From Seriola aureovittata (Eukaryota > Chordata > Actinopteri > Carangiformes > Carangidae), in NCBI RefSeq assembly GCF_021018895.1, contig NC_079364.1, forward strand, positions 30,035,701 through 30,099,700: 64,000 nucleotides of DNA, in the 5' to 3' direction. A program made the position numbers and the translations under genes. Below are positions 35,845-45,719 of this stretch, in pieces. Numbering within the stretch: the stretch's first letter is position 1; each line of letters opens with the position of its first letter. The notes beneath the pieces were generated by a model. It was not told the origin of the DNA and did not search any database. It saw only the letters and a program-made list of their open reading frames with translations.

Positions 35845-36840
35845 TGTCTGTGTGCCGTAGCTTCAGTTGTTACTCAGAAATCCAGCCTTAATCTCAAAAG
35901 TGTGAGCATGCAGCATTTCTCATCTGATGTTGTTTTATCCTTTTGATAGACTTATTAACAAAAGAAAACATTCATAGATGTACAAAGAGGCGAGACTGTG
36001 ATTTGTCTTGATACATCTTTTCTCTGTATGATTTCCATTGTATTAATCTTAAACTAGAGGGATTTGAATATAAATTGAAAGCCTCAAGCCCAGTCCCCGA
36101 AGCTAAACTGTAAATAATAACTCTAAACTTTTTCTAATCTTTGGTAATTGAAGCAAATGGGTTTTGCGGGGAGAGATTTGTCGCAGGCAAACGTACATAC
36201 ATTCATTTTTATTTACGAGGAGGCGAGGGCTGAGCAGTGTAATGAGTGAAAATGCATGCTTAATTTAAATGGCGAGTGTGTCTGTTAGGGAATGCATTAG
36301 AGTCTGCAGAAGAAGCGTAAGACATATTAATTGACAGACAGGAACCGCTGTCTCCGAGGTTGATACAAGTAATTTATTACTTCAGAAACGAATGCCACCG
36401 CCAGAATGTGCTTCATTAATTTCAAATTTAGTTTTAATTTCAAGCTGTTGCCCCTTGAGAAGAATAAGGTGGCAAGTTCTATTTGAAGACACATTTTCCC
36501 CTTTCCCTCCCTCCATTTTTCTCTTTCCATCCTCCATCTCTCTCTCTCTGTCTTGCTGTCTCTGATTTTCTGCAATACAGAACAAAGACCTGGGGGTGGA
36601 GAGAAAGAATGGGAGGGGGTGGCGACTTGATTCCAATTTGAAAACAATGTCAATGTAAAAAGGGGGAAGTTAGAAACAGAATTACTCCAAGTGTTTATGA
36701 TAGGAAATACTTTGCCTGTGAATGTCACTGGATGATTGCTCTGTTTCCTCTGGAGAAAGTGTGAATGCCAGAATCTTGCATTTCTATCAGTTCCCCACTT
36801 GGTGATGAAAAGGGAATACAAAATTGAGAATCTTCTTTAG
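35845..36840. promoter_or_regulatory. Candidate conserved noncoding block K next to exon 2
   Basis: Nearly 1 kb of low-repeat DNA immediately 5' of exon 2. It is rich in TAAT/ATTA cores: CAGCCTTAATCTC, GATAGACTTATTAACAAAAG, CATGCTTAATTTAAATGG, GACATATTAATTGACAGACAGG (homeodomain plus TALE-type TGACAG, about 36321-36342), AAGTAATTTATTACTTC (palindromic AAGTAATTTATTACTT, 36368-36383) and GCTTCATTAATTTCAAATTTAG. The minus-strand frame 36327-36821 is open for 164 codons but has no recognisable domain, and I treat it as chance. This is the strongest enhancer-like block by length. Confidence 0.45.
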
Positions 36841-36857
36841 ATATGCTGTCAGTGTGG

Positions 36858-36890
36858 TTCTAACAAATCTCTCTCTCTCTGTCTGAGCAG
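36858..36890 (+). other. tshz3: Branch point, polypyrimidine tract and NAGNAG acceptor of tshz3 exon 2
   Basis: TTCTAAC at 36858-36864 is a full vertebrate branch-point match (A at 36863, 28 nt before the exon). A TC-rich tract follows at 36866-36884, and GAGCAG ends at 36890. The proximal GAG offers a tandem acceptor 3 nt upstream that would add one Ala in frame. CAG is the better site and gives the AAAY junction seen in the family. Confidence 0.85.
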
Positions 36891-39800
36891 CATATGTCCC
36901 TGAAGATGAGAAGGAAGCAGCGCTGTTGGATGAGGACCTGGATGGAGATGACTCAGCTCAGGAAGGGGAGGAGCCTGCTGCCAAGTTCCTATGTCAGGAC
37001 AAGGACTTCCTTCTCAAAGACAGGCCAGGATCTACTGGCTTCCATGACTCCCCTAACGCTGCTGACTTCTCTGGTCAGGAGCTGGACAGCGAGTCTCACG
37101 TGAGCGAATCCAGTGACAGAATGTCTGATTTTGAGAGCTCCCCGCTTAAAAATGAGGACGACATCCTCCTCTCTAAAGAAGCCTCAAACGCTCTGTCTCT
37201 GTCTTCCACCTCTGCCATGATGGCCGCTGCCAGTGCCACTGCCACAGTAAGTGGAGATGAGGCCATATTAGCCACAACAGGGTCTGTGGCTGACAGCCTA
37301 GAAAAGATGAAGGCTATTTACACCTCCTTCCTGACCAACTCATATTGGTCTACACTGAATCTGAACCTGAGCCAGCCCCCTGCAGAGAAACCTCCTCGCA
37401 GTCACAGCAGCAGCAGTAGTAGCAGCAGTAGCAGTAGCTGTGGAAGTGGAGGCTATGACTGGCACCAGACAGCTATGGCAAAAACCCTCCAGCAGGCCTC
37501 ACAGAACCACCACAACAGACTGGGCATGGTTCAACACCCCACAGTGGCCGTATCCACAGCGTCTACAGAACCCAACCTCTTCAGTACCGTCCAGCTGTAC
37601 CGGCAGAGCTCCAAGCTCTATGGCTCCATATTTACTGGTGCCAGCAAATTCCGCTGTAAGGACTGCAGTGCAGCCTACGACACACTAGTGGAGCTCACGG
37701 TGCATATGAATGAGACAGGCCACTACCGCGATGATAACCACGAGACAGATAGTGAGGGTGCTAAACGGTGGTCAAAACCCAGGAAGCGTTCCTTGCTAGA
37801 GATGGAGGGGAAGGAGGATGCACAAAAGGTTCTGAAGTGCATGTACTGTGGGCACTCATTTGAATCCCTTCAGGACCTGAGTGTCCACATGATCAAGACA
37901 AAACACTACCAGAAAGTGCCTCTGAAAGAGCCTGTTACACCAGTGGCAGCTAAGATTATCTCCACGGCTCGAAAGAGAGCCCCCATTGAGCTAGACATCC
38001 CCAGCTCACCTGACTCTAATGGAGGGACCACGCCCAAGCCCACCTCCCTCAGCGACTCTAATGATATACTCCAGAGGGTCACCAACCCTTACATCACTCC
38101 TAACAACCGCTACGGACACCAGAACGGTGCCAGCTATGCCTGGCAGTTTGAGTCCAGGAAGTCACAGATCCTCAAATGCATGGAGTGTGGCAGCTCTCAC
38201 GACACACTGCAAGAGCTAACCGCTCACATGATGGTGACCGGACACTTTATTAAAGTCACCAACTCTGCTATTAAGAAAGGCAAACCCATTATAGAGTCGT
38301 CCACCTCAGCCCCCACGTCCAATTCAACAGTTGAAGAAAAGGTCCAGTCTGTTCCCCTGGCTGCCACAACCTTCTCCCCTCCACCCGCCCCAGTGCCTCC
38401 TCCAACCAGCATCTCCCCCTCTGCCATGGCTGTGGAGATAAAAAAGGAGGAGAAGGAAGAGGAATGCACTAAAGAGCCCATCATCAACAACGGTAACAAT
38501 CTCAACAAGGAGAAGAAGGCAGGAATGGAGGAGGAGGCTGAGGAGAAGTTTGATATCTCGTCAAAATACACTTATTTGACTGAAGAGGATCTGGATGAAA
38601 GTCCAAAAGGGGGTCTTGATATCCTCAAGTCCTTGGAGAACACAGTGACCTCAGCCATCAATAAAGCACAGAATGGCGCTCCAAGCTGGGGTGGATATCC
38701 CAGTATTCATGCTGCCTATCAGCTTCCAAACATAATGAAGCTCTCTCTGGGCAATTCCGGGAAGAGCTCTCCCCTGAAATATATGTTCCCTGGAGGGGAG
38801 ATCCTCTCTCCCACTGGCAAGAGCCAGCCTCTGATCTCCCCTCCCAGCCGCCAGACCTCTCCATTGCCCAAAAACAACTTCCATGCTATGGAGGAACTGG
38901 TCAAGAAAGTGACTGAGAAAGTGGCTAAGGTAGAAGAGAAAATGAGAGAGCCCAGTGTTGGTGTGAGGGCATCTCCTCTGAGACGTACCACGCCCTCACC
39001 CTGCAACAGCGAGGCAGCGGACTCAGCCCGAGGAGAGTCCCCCAAAGAAAACAGAGCAGGTGGTTGTAAAACTCCCGAGAATACAAATGGAGTGGAAAAG
39101 GTAGTAGGCGATGGAAATGGAGCCAATCATGGAGATTCAAATGGAGATATTTCCATAAAAGAGTCTGTGGAAAATGGAGTGGAGTCAGCTGCTGTGACAT
39201 CGCCCCTGCCTGCCTCCATGACTGGAAGTACAGCTATCATTACAGACCATCCACCTCCAGAACAACCATTCGTCAACCCTCTCAGCGCACTGCAGTCAGT
39301 AATGAACGTCCACCTGGGGAAGGCCGCTAAGCCTGCCCTGCCCTCCCTTGACCCCATGAGCATGCTGTTCAAGATGAGCAACAGTCTGGCAGAGAAAGCA
39401 GCTGTGGCTGCTTCCACCCCACCAGCACAGACCAAAAAGCCCAGTAATGACCACTTAGACCGCTACTTTTACCAGCAACATCTAAACAACGACCAACCCA
39501 TAGATCTCACCAAAGGCAAAAATGCTGACAAAAACAGCAGTAGTGGTTCTCTGGGTTCGACCGCTCTCTCTTCCACTGCTTCCACCCCGTCCTCGATTCC
39601 TCCCCATTCCACTGTCACTATGACCAAAGCCTCAGCTGCAGTAGCTTCCTTCATGTCCAGCTCCCCTTTGAGAGAAAATGCCCTGTCAGACATTTCTGAC
39701 ATGCTGAGGAACCTGACGGAAAGTCAAGCAGTCTCCAAGTCCTCCACACCTACCAGCCAGTCCGAACGCTCTGACATCGAAGGTGTTACACAGGAGGAAA

Positions 39801-40546
39801 CAGAAGATGTTTCACCAGCCCAGAAACGTAAAGGCCGCCAGTCCAACTGGAACCCTCAACACCTCCTCATCCTACAAGCCCAGTTTGCTTCCAGTCTGAG
39901 ACAAACAAATGATGGCAAGTACATAATGTCAGACCTGAGCCCACAAGAGAGAATGCACATCTCCCGTTTCACTGGCCTCTCAATGACTACAATATCCCAT
40001 TGGTTGGCTAATGTCAAATACCAGCTGAGGAGAACCGGTGGCACCAAGTTCTTGAAAAACTTGGATTCGGGTCACCCAGTGTTCTTCTGCAGTGATTGCG
40101 CCTCTCAGATCCGCTCACCATCCACCTACGTCAGCCACTTGGAATCCCATTTGGGCTTCCGTCTGCGAGACTTGGCCAAGCTTTCTGGGGAGCAGCTGCT
40201 CAGCCAGATATCACAGCAACACCATCAACAACGCCACACCAAAGGACTATCTGAAAAACTGCTCTCTAACCTTCACTCATCCAGCCACCCTTTACCCTCC
40301 TCTTTACCCACATCCATATCCTCTTCCTTACCCATGTCCCTGTCCTCGTCCTTAACCACCTCGCTGCCCTCGACTGAATCCCCGTCACCCTCCCCGGATG
40401 ATGACGACAGTGGGGCCATGTACCAGTGCAAGCTCTGCAACCGGACTTTTGCGAGCAAGCACGCGGTCAAGCTTCACCTGAGCAAGACTCATGGGAAGTC
40501 CCCCGAGGACCACCTCATGTATGTGTGTGAGCTGGAGAAACAGTAG
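36891..40546 (+). CDS. tshz3: tshz3 coding exon 2: teashirt zinc-finger homeobox protein 3
   Basis: This is a nuclear C2H2/homeodomain transcription factor and co-repressor of the vertebrate teashirt family; TSHZ3 is known for roles in smooth-muscle and neuronal development. With exon 1 the protein is 1231 aa (human TSHZ3 is about 1080). Visible in order: acidic N-terminus; Ser run 186-196; C2H2 fingers CX2CX12HX5H at 269-291, 330-352 and 443-465; SPKGGLDILKSLENTVTSAI from 584; coiled-coil-like MEELVKKVTEKVAKVEEKM from 680; CtBP-type PIDLT at 883-887; atypical homeodomain about 994-1063 with WLANVKYQLRR as recognition helix (1051-1061); C2H2 at 1080-1100 and 1193-1214; stop TAG. The extra length is low-complexity linker, notably a Ser/Leu/Pro stretch (about 1143-1184) between the last two fingers. 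The frame is uninterrupted and all Cys/His ligands are present. The exon starts at the acceptor, not at an ATG: codon 26 is TTG (Leu), so a single-exon call would lose 25 residues. Finger and linker wording favours TSHZ3 over TSHZ1/2; a or b paralogue is undecided. Confidence 0.97.
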
Positions 40547-42135
40547 CACTGGCTGGGGACAATGCTGCACTCTTTCATAATGGCTCACTCTTTCTTGCTC
40601 TGTCTCTCTTCATCCTTTCACAGACATTTCTTTCAAAGAAAAGAAAGGATTATTAACGTGATGGAACTGCACAAAGATGCCATACAACTACTGCTTTGAG
40701 TTTTGGCACATGGTTTTAAATTTTGCATTGTAGCAGTTTTTTTTTTCTTTGTTTCAGTGTGGGGTAGACTCACTCTGGTCCAACTCACTCGATTTTATGA
40801 TCTGAGTGTGTGATGTGATCTCCTTTGATAGGACTAGTGAATTTTTTCATAATGTGCAGATGGGGGCTGTTGTCATGGGAAGACACAGTAAATGAAGGTT
40901 TAAAAAAAAAAAAAGAGATTCTAAAATGAAGTGGTATGTATTTTGTGTACATGGAAATTAAGTTCCTTTATATTTTGGCATCACTGGGGTGTGATAAGCT
41001 GCATGCATAAAATGAAACAGTTTAGTTAAACATTTTATAACTAAATCTGTTGCACTTTCCATGATTTTTTCTCTTCATGTTGTCACTCTCTCCTGCTCGC
41101 TCTGTCTTTGTTTTTTCTTTTTTTCTTAATAATGTTTTTGTGCTGGAGTCAGCATTTAAAATTTAACCCTCTGAGTACGTCAAAGCACTTCTACACCTAA
41201 GATCCAAACACTATAGACTGAAAGATTTGAGATTGGGAATTACTGAAGCTATTGTTGAGAATTCGATGGACAATGTGTGCATTGTTATCTGCGATGAACT
41301 GTTTCCCAGACATAGAGTGTGCTGAGTCTAATGCTAGTCTTCATCTTGGGCTTAATACTTGTCTGGAAGATGCTCACAGGACATTGTAGGAAAAAAAGTA
41401 TGTAGTAAAAAAGAAAAAAAAAAAGGAAATCTTAAGTCTTTTACTTTGGTCGATCAGGGACCTATATTAATTCAGGTCTGTGTAAAATATGTATATAAAA
41501 AACATATTAAGTAATTCCTGTCTAAATTATGCATCATTTCTATATTTTTAATTTAAAAGGATTATGACTATCTGCTGGTGCACATTATATGAAGACGTAA
41601 ATAAAATTGTTTTGCACAATAGTTTTATAAATGTGTTATTTAATCAAAGGATACGAAAAAAAAGGGAGGTAACAAAGGGATGACAACAGGTGAATCTTTT
41701 TATTCCCGACTCGTGCTCAAAGGGTTAAAGACTCTTTTTACCAGACACTACTCTACATGTGCCGCTGTATGAACACTAAAAAGATATTAAAGGTTGTACA
41801 AAAAAAGATGTTACTTTATGAAGATATTTCACATGTAAACTGTTATTTATAAGCACTCTTGGTTGTTTCATATCGTTGAATGCCTTTTCGATTGGTGTTT
41901 TTTTTCTTCTTTTTTTTTATTATTATTGTTATTTTTTATTTTATTTTTATTTTTTTTGTTCTGTCTAATTGCTCTGCCATGATTCCACACTGCAGCTTTA
42001 TCTTTTTGGGATATGAAAGGTAACCATGGTTACACTAACCCCTTGAGTGACAAGTTCTGCTACATTTTTGGCAGTTAATTTGCTGAAGTAACTGACAGCT
42101 GCCAGTGTAGAGAAATAAAAAAAAAAAGAAAAAAA
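40547..42135 (+). other. tshz3: tshz3 3' UTR with two candidate polyadenylation signals
   Basis: AT-rich sequence follows the stop. AATAAA at 41599-41604 is followed within 45 nt by T/GT-rich sequence and would give a UTR of about 1.07 kb. A second AATAAA at 42114-42119 gives about 1.6 kb, but it lies against an A-rich genomic stretch that would also cause internal priming in cDNA. TGTATATA at 41490-41497 matches the Pumilio site. Composition resembles a long conserved UTR, and it could extend to about 42330. No other gene lies in it. Confidence 0.65.
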
Positions 42136-42847
42136 AAAAACTTATGTGTAAAATATTGGCATGTAAACAGCACAGATACTGTTATGCATTCTGTGCCGTT
42201 AGTCTTTTTCATTTCGTTCTTTCGTTTTCTGTTGTTGTTGTTCTTGACAATGAACCCCCATTATATGACTTCATATAACCTTGTTTTCTACTGCAGCATT
42301 AAAAAAAAGGAAACTGTTTTTTGCAATAATGTGTGTGTGTGCATCGTGTGTGTCATGGCTATCAATTATGTGTGTGCTGTGCAGTCCCTAATGAGCACAT
42401 TAGACTGGGAGTGTGTCAACGTCTGTCTGTGACGAGCTGCAGACTAGTTTACAGTGAGTGGCAGCAGTGGGGCCGTGTGGGAGGCAAACACGCACGCACA
42501 CACACTCTCATACACACAGACATTCAGACATGCAAACAGACACCATCATTGTTGGGCACTTGAATAGCCTCTTCTGTTGTTCTAGTGGTTTAAACTAAGG
42601 CATATACTGCATATATATGAGGCTGAGTCTGCAACATAAGACCTCAGAAATAGTAAACAATCGAATGGCTAGAAGTTATTTTATTTTTATGAGGGGGAAG
42701 TGGATGCTGGTGGTCTCCCATAAAGCACAAAGCTGTCATTTATAGGCTAAATTTAAAATACACAATGTTATCTGATGAACAACCAGAGAGCAGCTGAGTT
42801 TCATACTCACCATCTTCCTTTTTCCACATGGGATATGGAAGTATAAA

Positions 42848-43855
42848 GACACACACATACACACATAAAGTTTCTCTTCCATATCCCCAGCTCTATAATT
42901 ACCTCAGACGTCCATTTTGTGACTGCTCTCAAAGAGGTAAGGAACCTGACAGACATATTTGTTTAGGCTTTGTGGGAGACGACAACAGTGCTGACAGGAT
43001 GAGCAGGTCCTTTCAAGTGTTTATTTATTCATATTTTCCCCCCTGTCCAGATGCGTTGATTAAATAGGAATTGTATCACGATCAATTTGATGATATGTGC
43101 TACACGACAGTCCGATATAGATAAAGCAGATGGAGTGAAGAGTTAAAGCTTATAGTGGGGGGAAGAGATCTGTGAGAGCTGCGCCCTGTCCGGAGATCTA
43201 CATGAGAATCAGTATATGTTCAGCACAGATAAGGGAGTGGGAATACAGTTAGGCTAAAAGAAATGTTGAAGCACTAGCACATATATCATGAACACATGAG
43301 AAAATCTGCTCATATACACACATATACAGAGCACACATAAGATAGCAAAGTGAGACTGTGAGCTGAGCAAGTGCTCTGTGTTCCTGAAGTATGATTTTTC
43401 TGCTCTGTTCTGCCACTTAATATACCATGCTGAGGAAAAACATCCATACATGGGCAAGCACACACACCGGCATGCAACACAAACATCTCTGAATGGTACA
43501 GACGAGTGTACCAAATTCTCCTCTTTTCTGCACACATACACACATAGATGCACAAAAGCCACACACACACACACACACACACACCTCTCAACAGCCAGGT
43601 AGAAGGACTTCATCCGCTGTGACAAGGTGCCACTGTGTGTGAAAATGTCAGCCTTCAACAGTGCAGCCTGAAGTCTGGCACCATATTTAAGGCTCTCATT
43701 AGCCTCAAAGAAAATATGCGTGAAATTGAAGTGTAAGAAAGCCATTTTCTCTCTCTCCCTGCCTTCACATCTGGCAAGTAGAGGCAAAGGCTTATTAAGG
43801 TTCAAAACTAACATGCCGGAGACAGTGGGTACCACCACTGGGAAGTGCACGCGTA

Positions 43856-43899
<44 letters not shown>
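42848..43899 (+). repeat. Tandem duplication 2, copy A (about 1.04-kb unit)
   Basis: The unit runs from a short CA tract and ACATAAAGTTTCTCTTCC, through GAGACGACAACAGTGCTGAC and CACCATATTTAAGGCTCTC, to GGGAAGTGCACGCGTACGCG and a long CA tract. It is repeated directly at an offset of 1042 bp (1038 after an internal CA tract that is two repeats shorter in copy B). Apart from CA lengths I saw one base difference (GGCTAAAAG at about 43253 against GGCTGAAAG in copy B). There is no coding gene. GGCTCTCATTAGCCTC and GGCTTATTAAGG give it an enhancer-like look. Confidence 0.93.
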
Positions 43900-43904
<5 letters not shown>

Positions 43905-44893
43905 ACATAAAGTTTCTCTTCCATATCCCCAGCTCTATAATTACCTCAGACGTCCATTTTGTGACTGCTCTCAAAGAGGTAAGGAACCTGACAGACATAT
44001 TTGTTTAGGCTTTGTGGGAGACGACAACAGTGCTGACAGGATGAGCAGGTCCTTTCAAGTGTTTATTTATTCATATTTTCCCCCCTGTCCAGATGCGTTG
44101 ATTAAATAGGAATTGTATCACGATCAATTTGATGATATGTGCTACACGACAGTCCGATATAGATAAAGCAGATGGAGTGAAGAGTTAAAGCTTATAGTGG
44201 GGGGAAGAGATCTGTGAGAGCTGCGCCCTGTCCGGAGATCTACATGAGAATCAGTATATGTTCAGCACAGATAAGGGAGTGGGAATACAGTTAGGCTGAA
44301 AGAAATGTTGAAGCACTAGCACATATATCATGAACACATGAGAAAATCTGCTCATATACACACATATACAGAGCACACATAAGATAGCAAAGTGAGACTG
44401 TGAGCTGAGCAAGTGCTCTGTGTTCCTGAAGTATGATTTTTCTGCTCTGTTCTGCCACTTAATATACCATGCTGAGGAAAAACATCCATACATGGGCAAG
44501 CACACACACCGGCATGCAACACAAACATCTCTGAATGGTACAGACGAGTGTACCAAATTCTCCTCTTTTCTGCACACATACACACATAGATGCACAAAAG
44601 CCACACACACACACACACACACCTCTCAACAGCCAGGTAGAAGGACTTCATCCGCTGTGACAAGGTGCCACTGTGTGTGAAAATGTCAGCCTTCAACAGT
44701 GCAGCCTGAAGTCTGGCACCATATTTAAGGCTCTCATTAGCCTCAAAGAAAATATGCGTGAAATTGAAGTGTAAGAAAGCCATTTTCTCTCTCTCCCTGC
44801 CTTCACATCTGGCAAGTAGAGGCAAAGGCTTATTAAGGTTCAAAACTAACATGCCGGAGACAGTGGGTACCACCACTGGGAAGTGCACGCGTA

Positions 44894-44941
<48 letters not shown>
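43900..44941 (+). repeat. Tandem duplication 2, copy B
   Basis: A second, nearly identical copy ending in (CA)n and then (CATA)n at 44939-44955. The open minus-strand frames of about 216-227 codons across the copies contain Cys-Val runs from the CA tracts and no domain, and I do not call them genes. Boundaries within the CA tracts are arbitrary. Confidence 0.93.
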
Positions 44942-44943
<2 letters not shown>

Positions 44944-45067
44944 TACATACATACAGACACACACAAAAGAAACATATTCCCATTCATAGAATTATTATGT
45001 GTCTCAATGTAATCGTAATGTGCAATAAACTCCATTAGTTACAGAGAGTGTAAAATGACGAGTAATT

Positions 45068-45128
45068 GCCGCATATATATATATATGTATATATAAATAC
45101 ATATATATATATATTTTTTTTTTTTTTT
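45068..45128. repeat. (TA)n and poly-T low-complexity
   Basis: Interrupted TATA repeats with near-mirror symmetry, followed by a T run at about 45114-45128. Confidence 0.88.
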
Positions 45129-45190
45129 AAAGCACCCCTATACTGAGACAATCTTCAGTTCATCTCAGTTTAAAGACCACCACAGATAGA

Positions 45191-45329
45191 GATCAAGTTT
45201 TTAACCTTGTTAACATCCATATTATGCTTTTTTTTCTTTTTTTCTTTTTTTCTAATACAAGACATATGATGGGCGAAATAAAGAGCCAACACCGTGACTG
45301 AGTATTTCCACCCCTGAACCAATGACAGT
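45191..45329 (+). repeat. Interspersed repeat R2, copy 1
   Basis: GATCAAGTTTTTAACCTTGT, then ACATCCATATTATGCTTTTTT, a poly-T gap, GGGCGAAATAAAGAGCCAAC and GTGACTGAGTATTTCCA. It aligns by eye with 52697-52835 in the same orientation (same order of blocks, roughly 70-75% similar). The family is not named; it is probably an old transposable element. Confidence 0.65.
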
Positions 45330-45539
45330 CTCATAAAAACAGATTCAGACAGCCAGGGTTTCATACGTCATATTACCTAAGGAATCAATCCTGTCAACTT
45401 GTGGGAATGGTGGCCAAAATAAACCTGAAACCTTGTCCATACAGAGAGCAAGAGCAGCGATAGGCTGTAAGTGACGCAAATCGGGTAGTGAGTGGTTCTT
45501 GTCAACCACGGCATTACACAGGAGTCAACCGAAAACTGG

Positions 45540-45715
45540 GGGGGTTGGGGGGTATCCAATCAAGGCTGCCTCGACGCATGCGCGGTGACCTACTGTGACC
45601 CACGCTGATTGACCCGCGGTACCACAGCACCACAGCAGCTCAGCTATTACTACACTGCGGAGGAGACAACTACTAACGGTAAAGACAAACTGCCCATTGG
45701 AAAACCTGAGGTAAG
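45540..45715 (+). promoter_or_regulatory. CpG-rich promoter-like patch with splice donor
   Basis: A CpG cluster stands out in AT-rich surroundings: CGACGCATGCGCGG, CCCACGC and CCCGCGGTACC together. CCAAT lies at 45556-45560 and GCATGCGC at 45576-45583 (NRF1-type palindrome core). About 130 bp downstream CCTGAG|GTAAGA at 45711 is a good donor (another, AACG|GTAAAG, at 45679). Together they could be the promoter and first exon of an unannotated transcript about 5 kb 3' of tshz3. A decayed repeat with a CpG island is the alternative. Confidence 0.3.
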
Positions 45716-45719
45716 ACAT

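Larger units (their letters stand above)
2425..36890 (+). other. tshz3: tshz3 intron 1 (34,466 bp, phase 1)
   Basis: GT at 2425 pairs with the AG ending at 36890. The intron holds no second gene that I can support. Short ORFs in it are Thr-His/Cys-Val strings from (CA)n/(GT)n or Arg-Glu/Ser-Leu strings from (GA)n/(CT)n. Separately listed features are microsatellites, SINEs, a MITE, a minisatellite, a tandem duplication and enhancer-like blocks. In the following stretches I see only AT-rich unique DNA or single-base runs, with no feature I can name: 7580-8700, 9290-10090, 13060-14000, 14200-15500, 16770-18300, 18510-19560, 19870-20940, 22070-22380, 22930-23870, 29060-29290, 33290-33920, 35500-35840. 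A large first intron dense in conserved noncoding elements is usual for TSHZ genes. Confidence 0.9.

Noticed and set aside
36327..36821. 164-codon minus-strand ORF next to exon 2
   Set aside because: No domain, biased toward GA-repeat-derived residues in the middle, and it overlaps an enhancer-like block. Chance ORF.
38719..39435. Minus-strand and alternate-frame ORFs inside exon 2
   Set aside because: Shadows of the tshz3 coding frame. None has a recognisable domain.
41400..42140. A runs as retrogene poly(A) tails
   Set aside because: They lie within the tshz3 3' UTR on the sense strand with no upstream retrocopy, and are simple A-rich UTR sequence.
43254..45035. 216-227-codon minus-strand ORFs in the 3' tandem duplication
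   Set aside because: They are driven by CA tracts, have no domain, and appear in both copies only because the DNA is duplicated.
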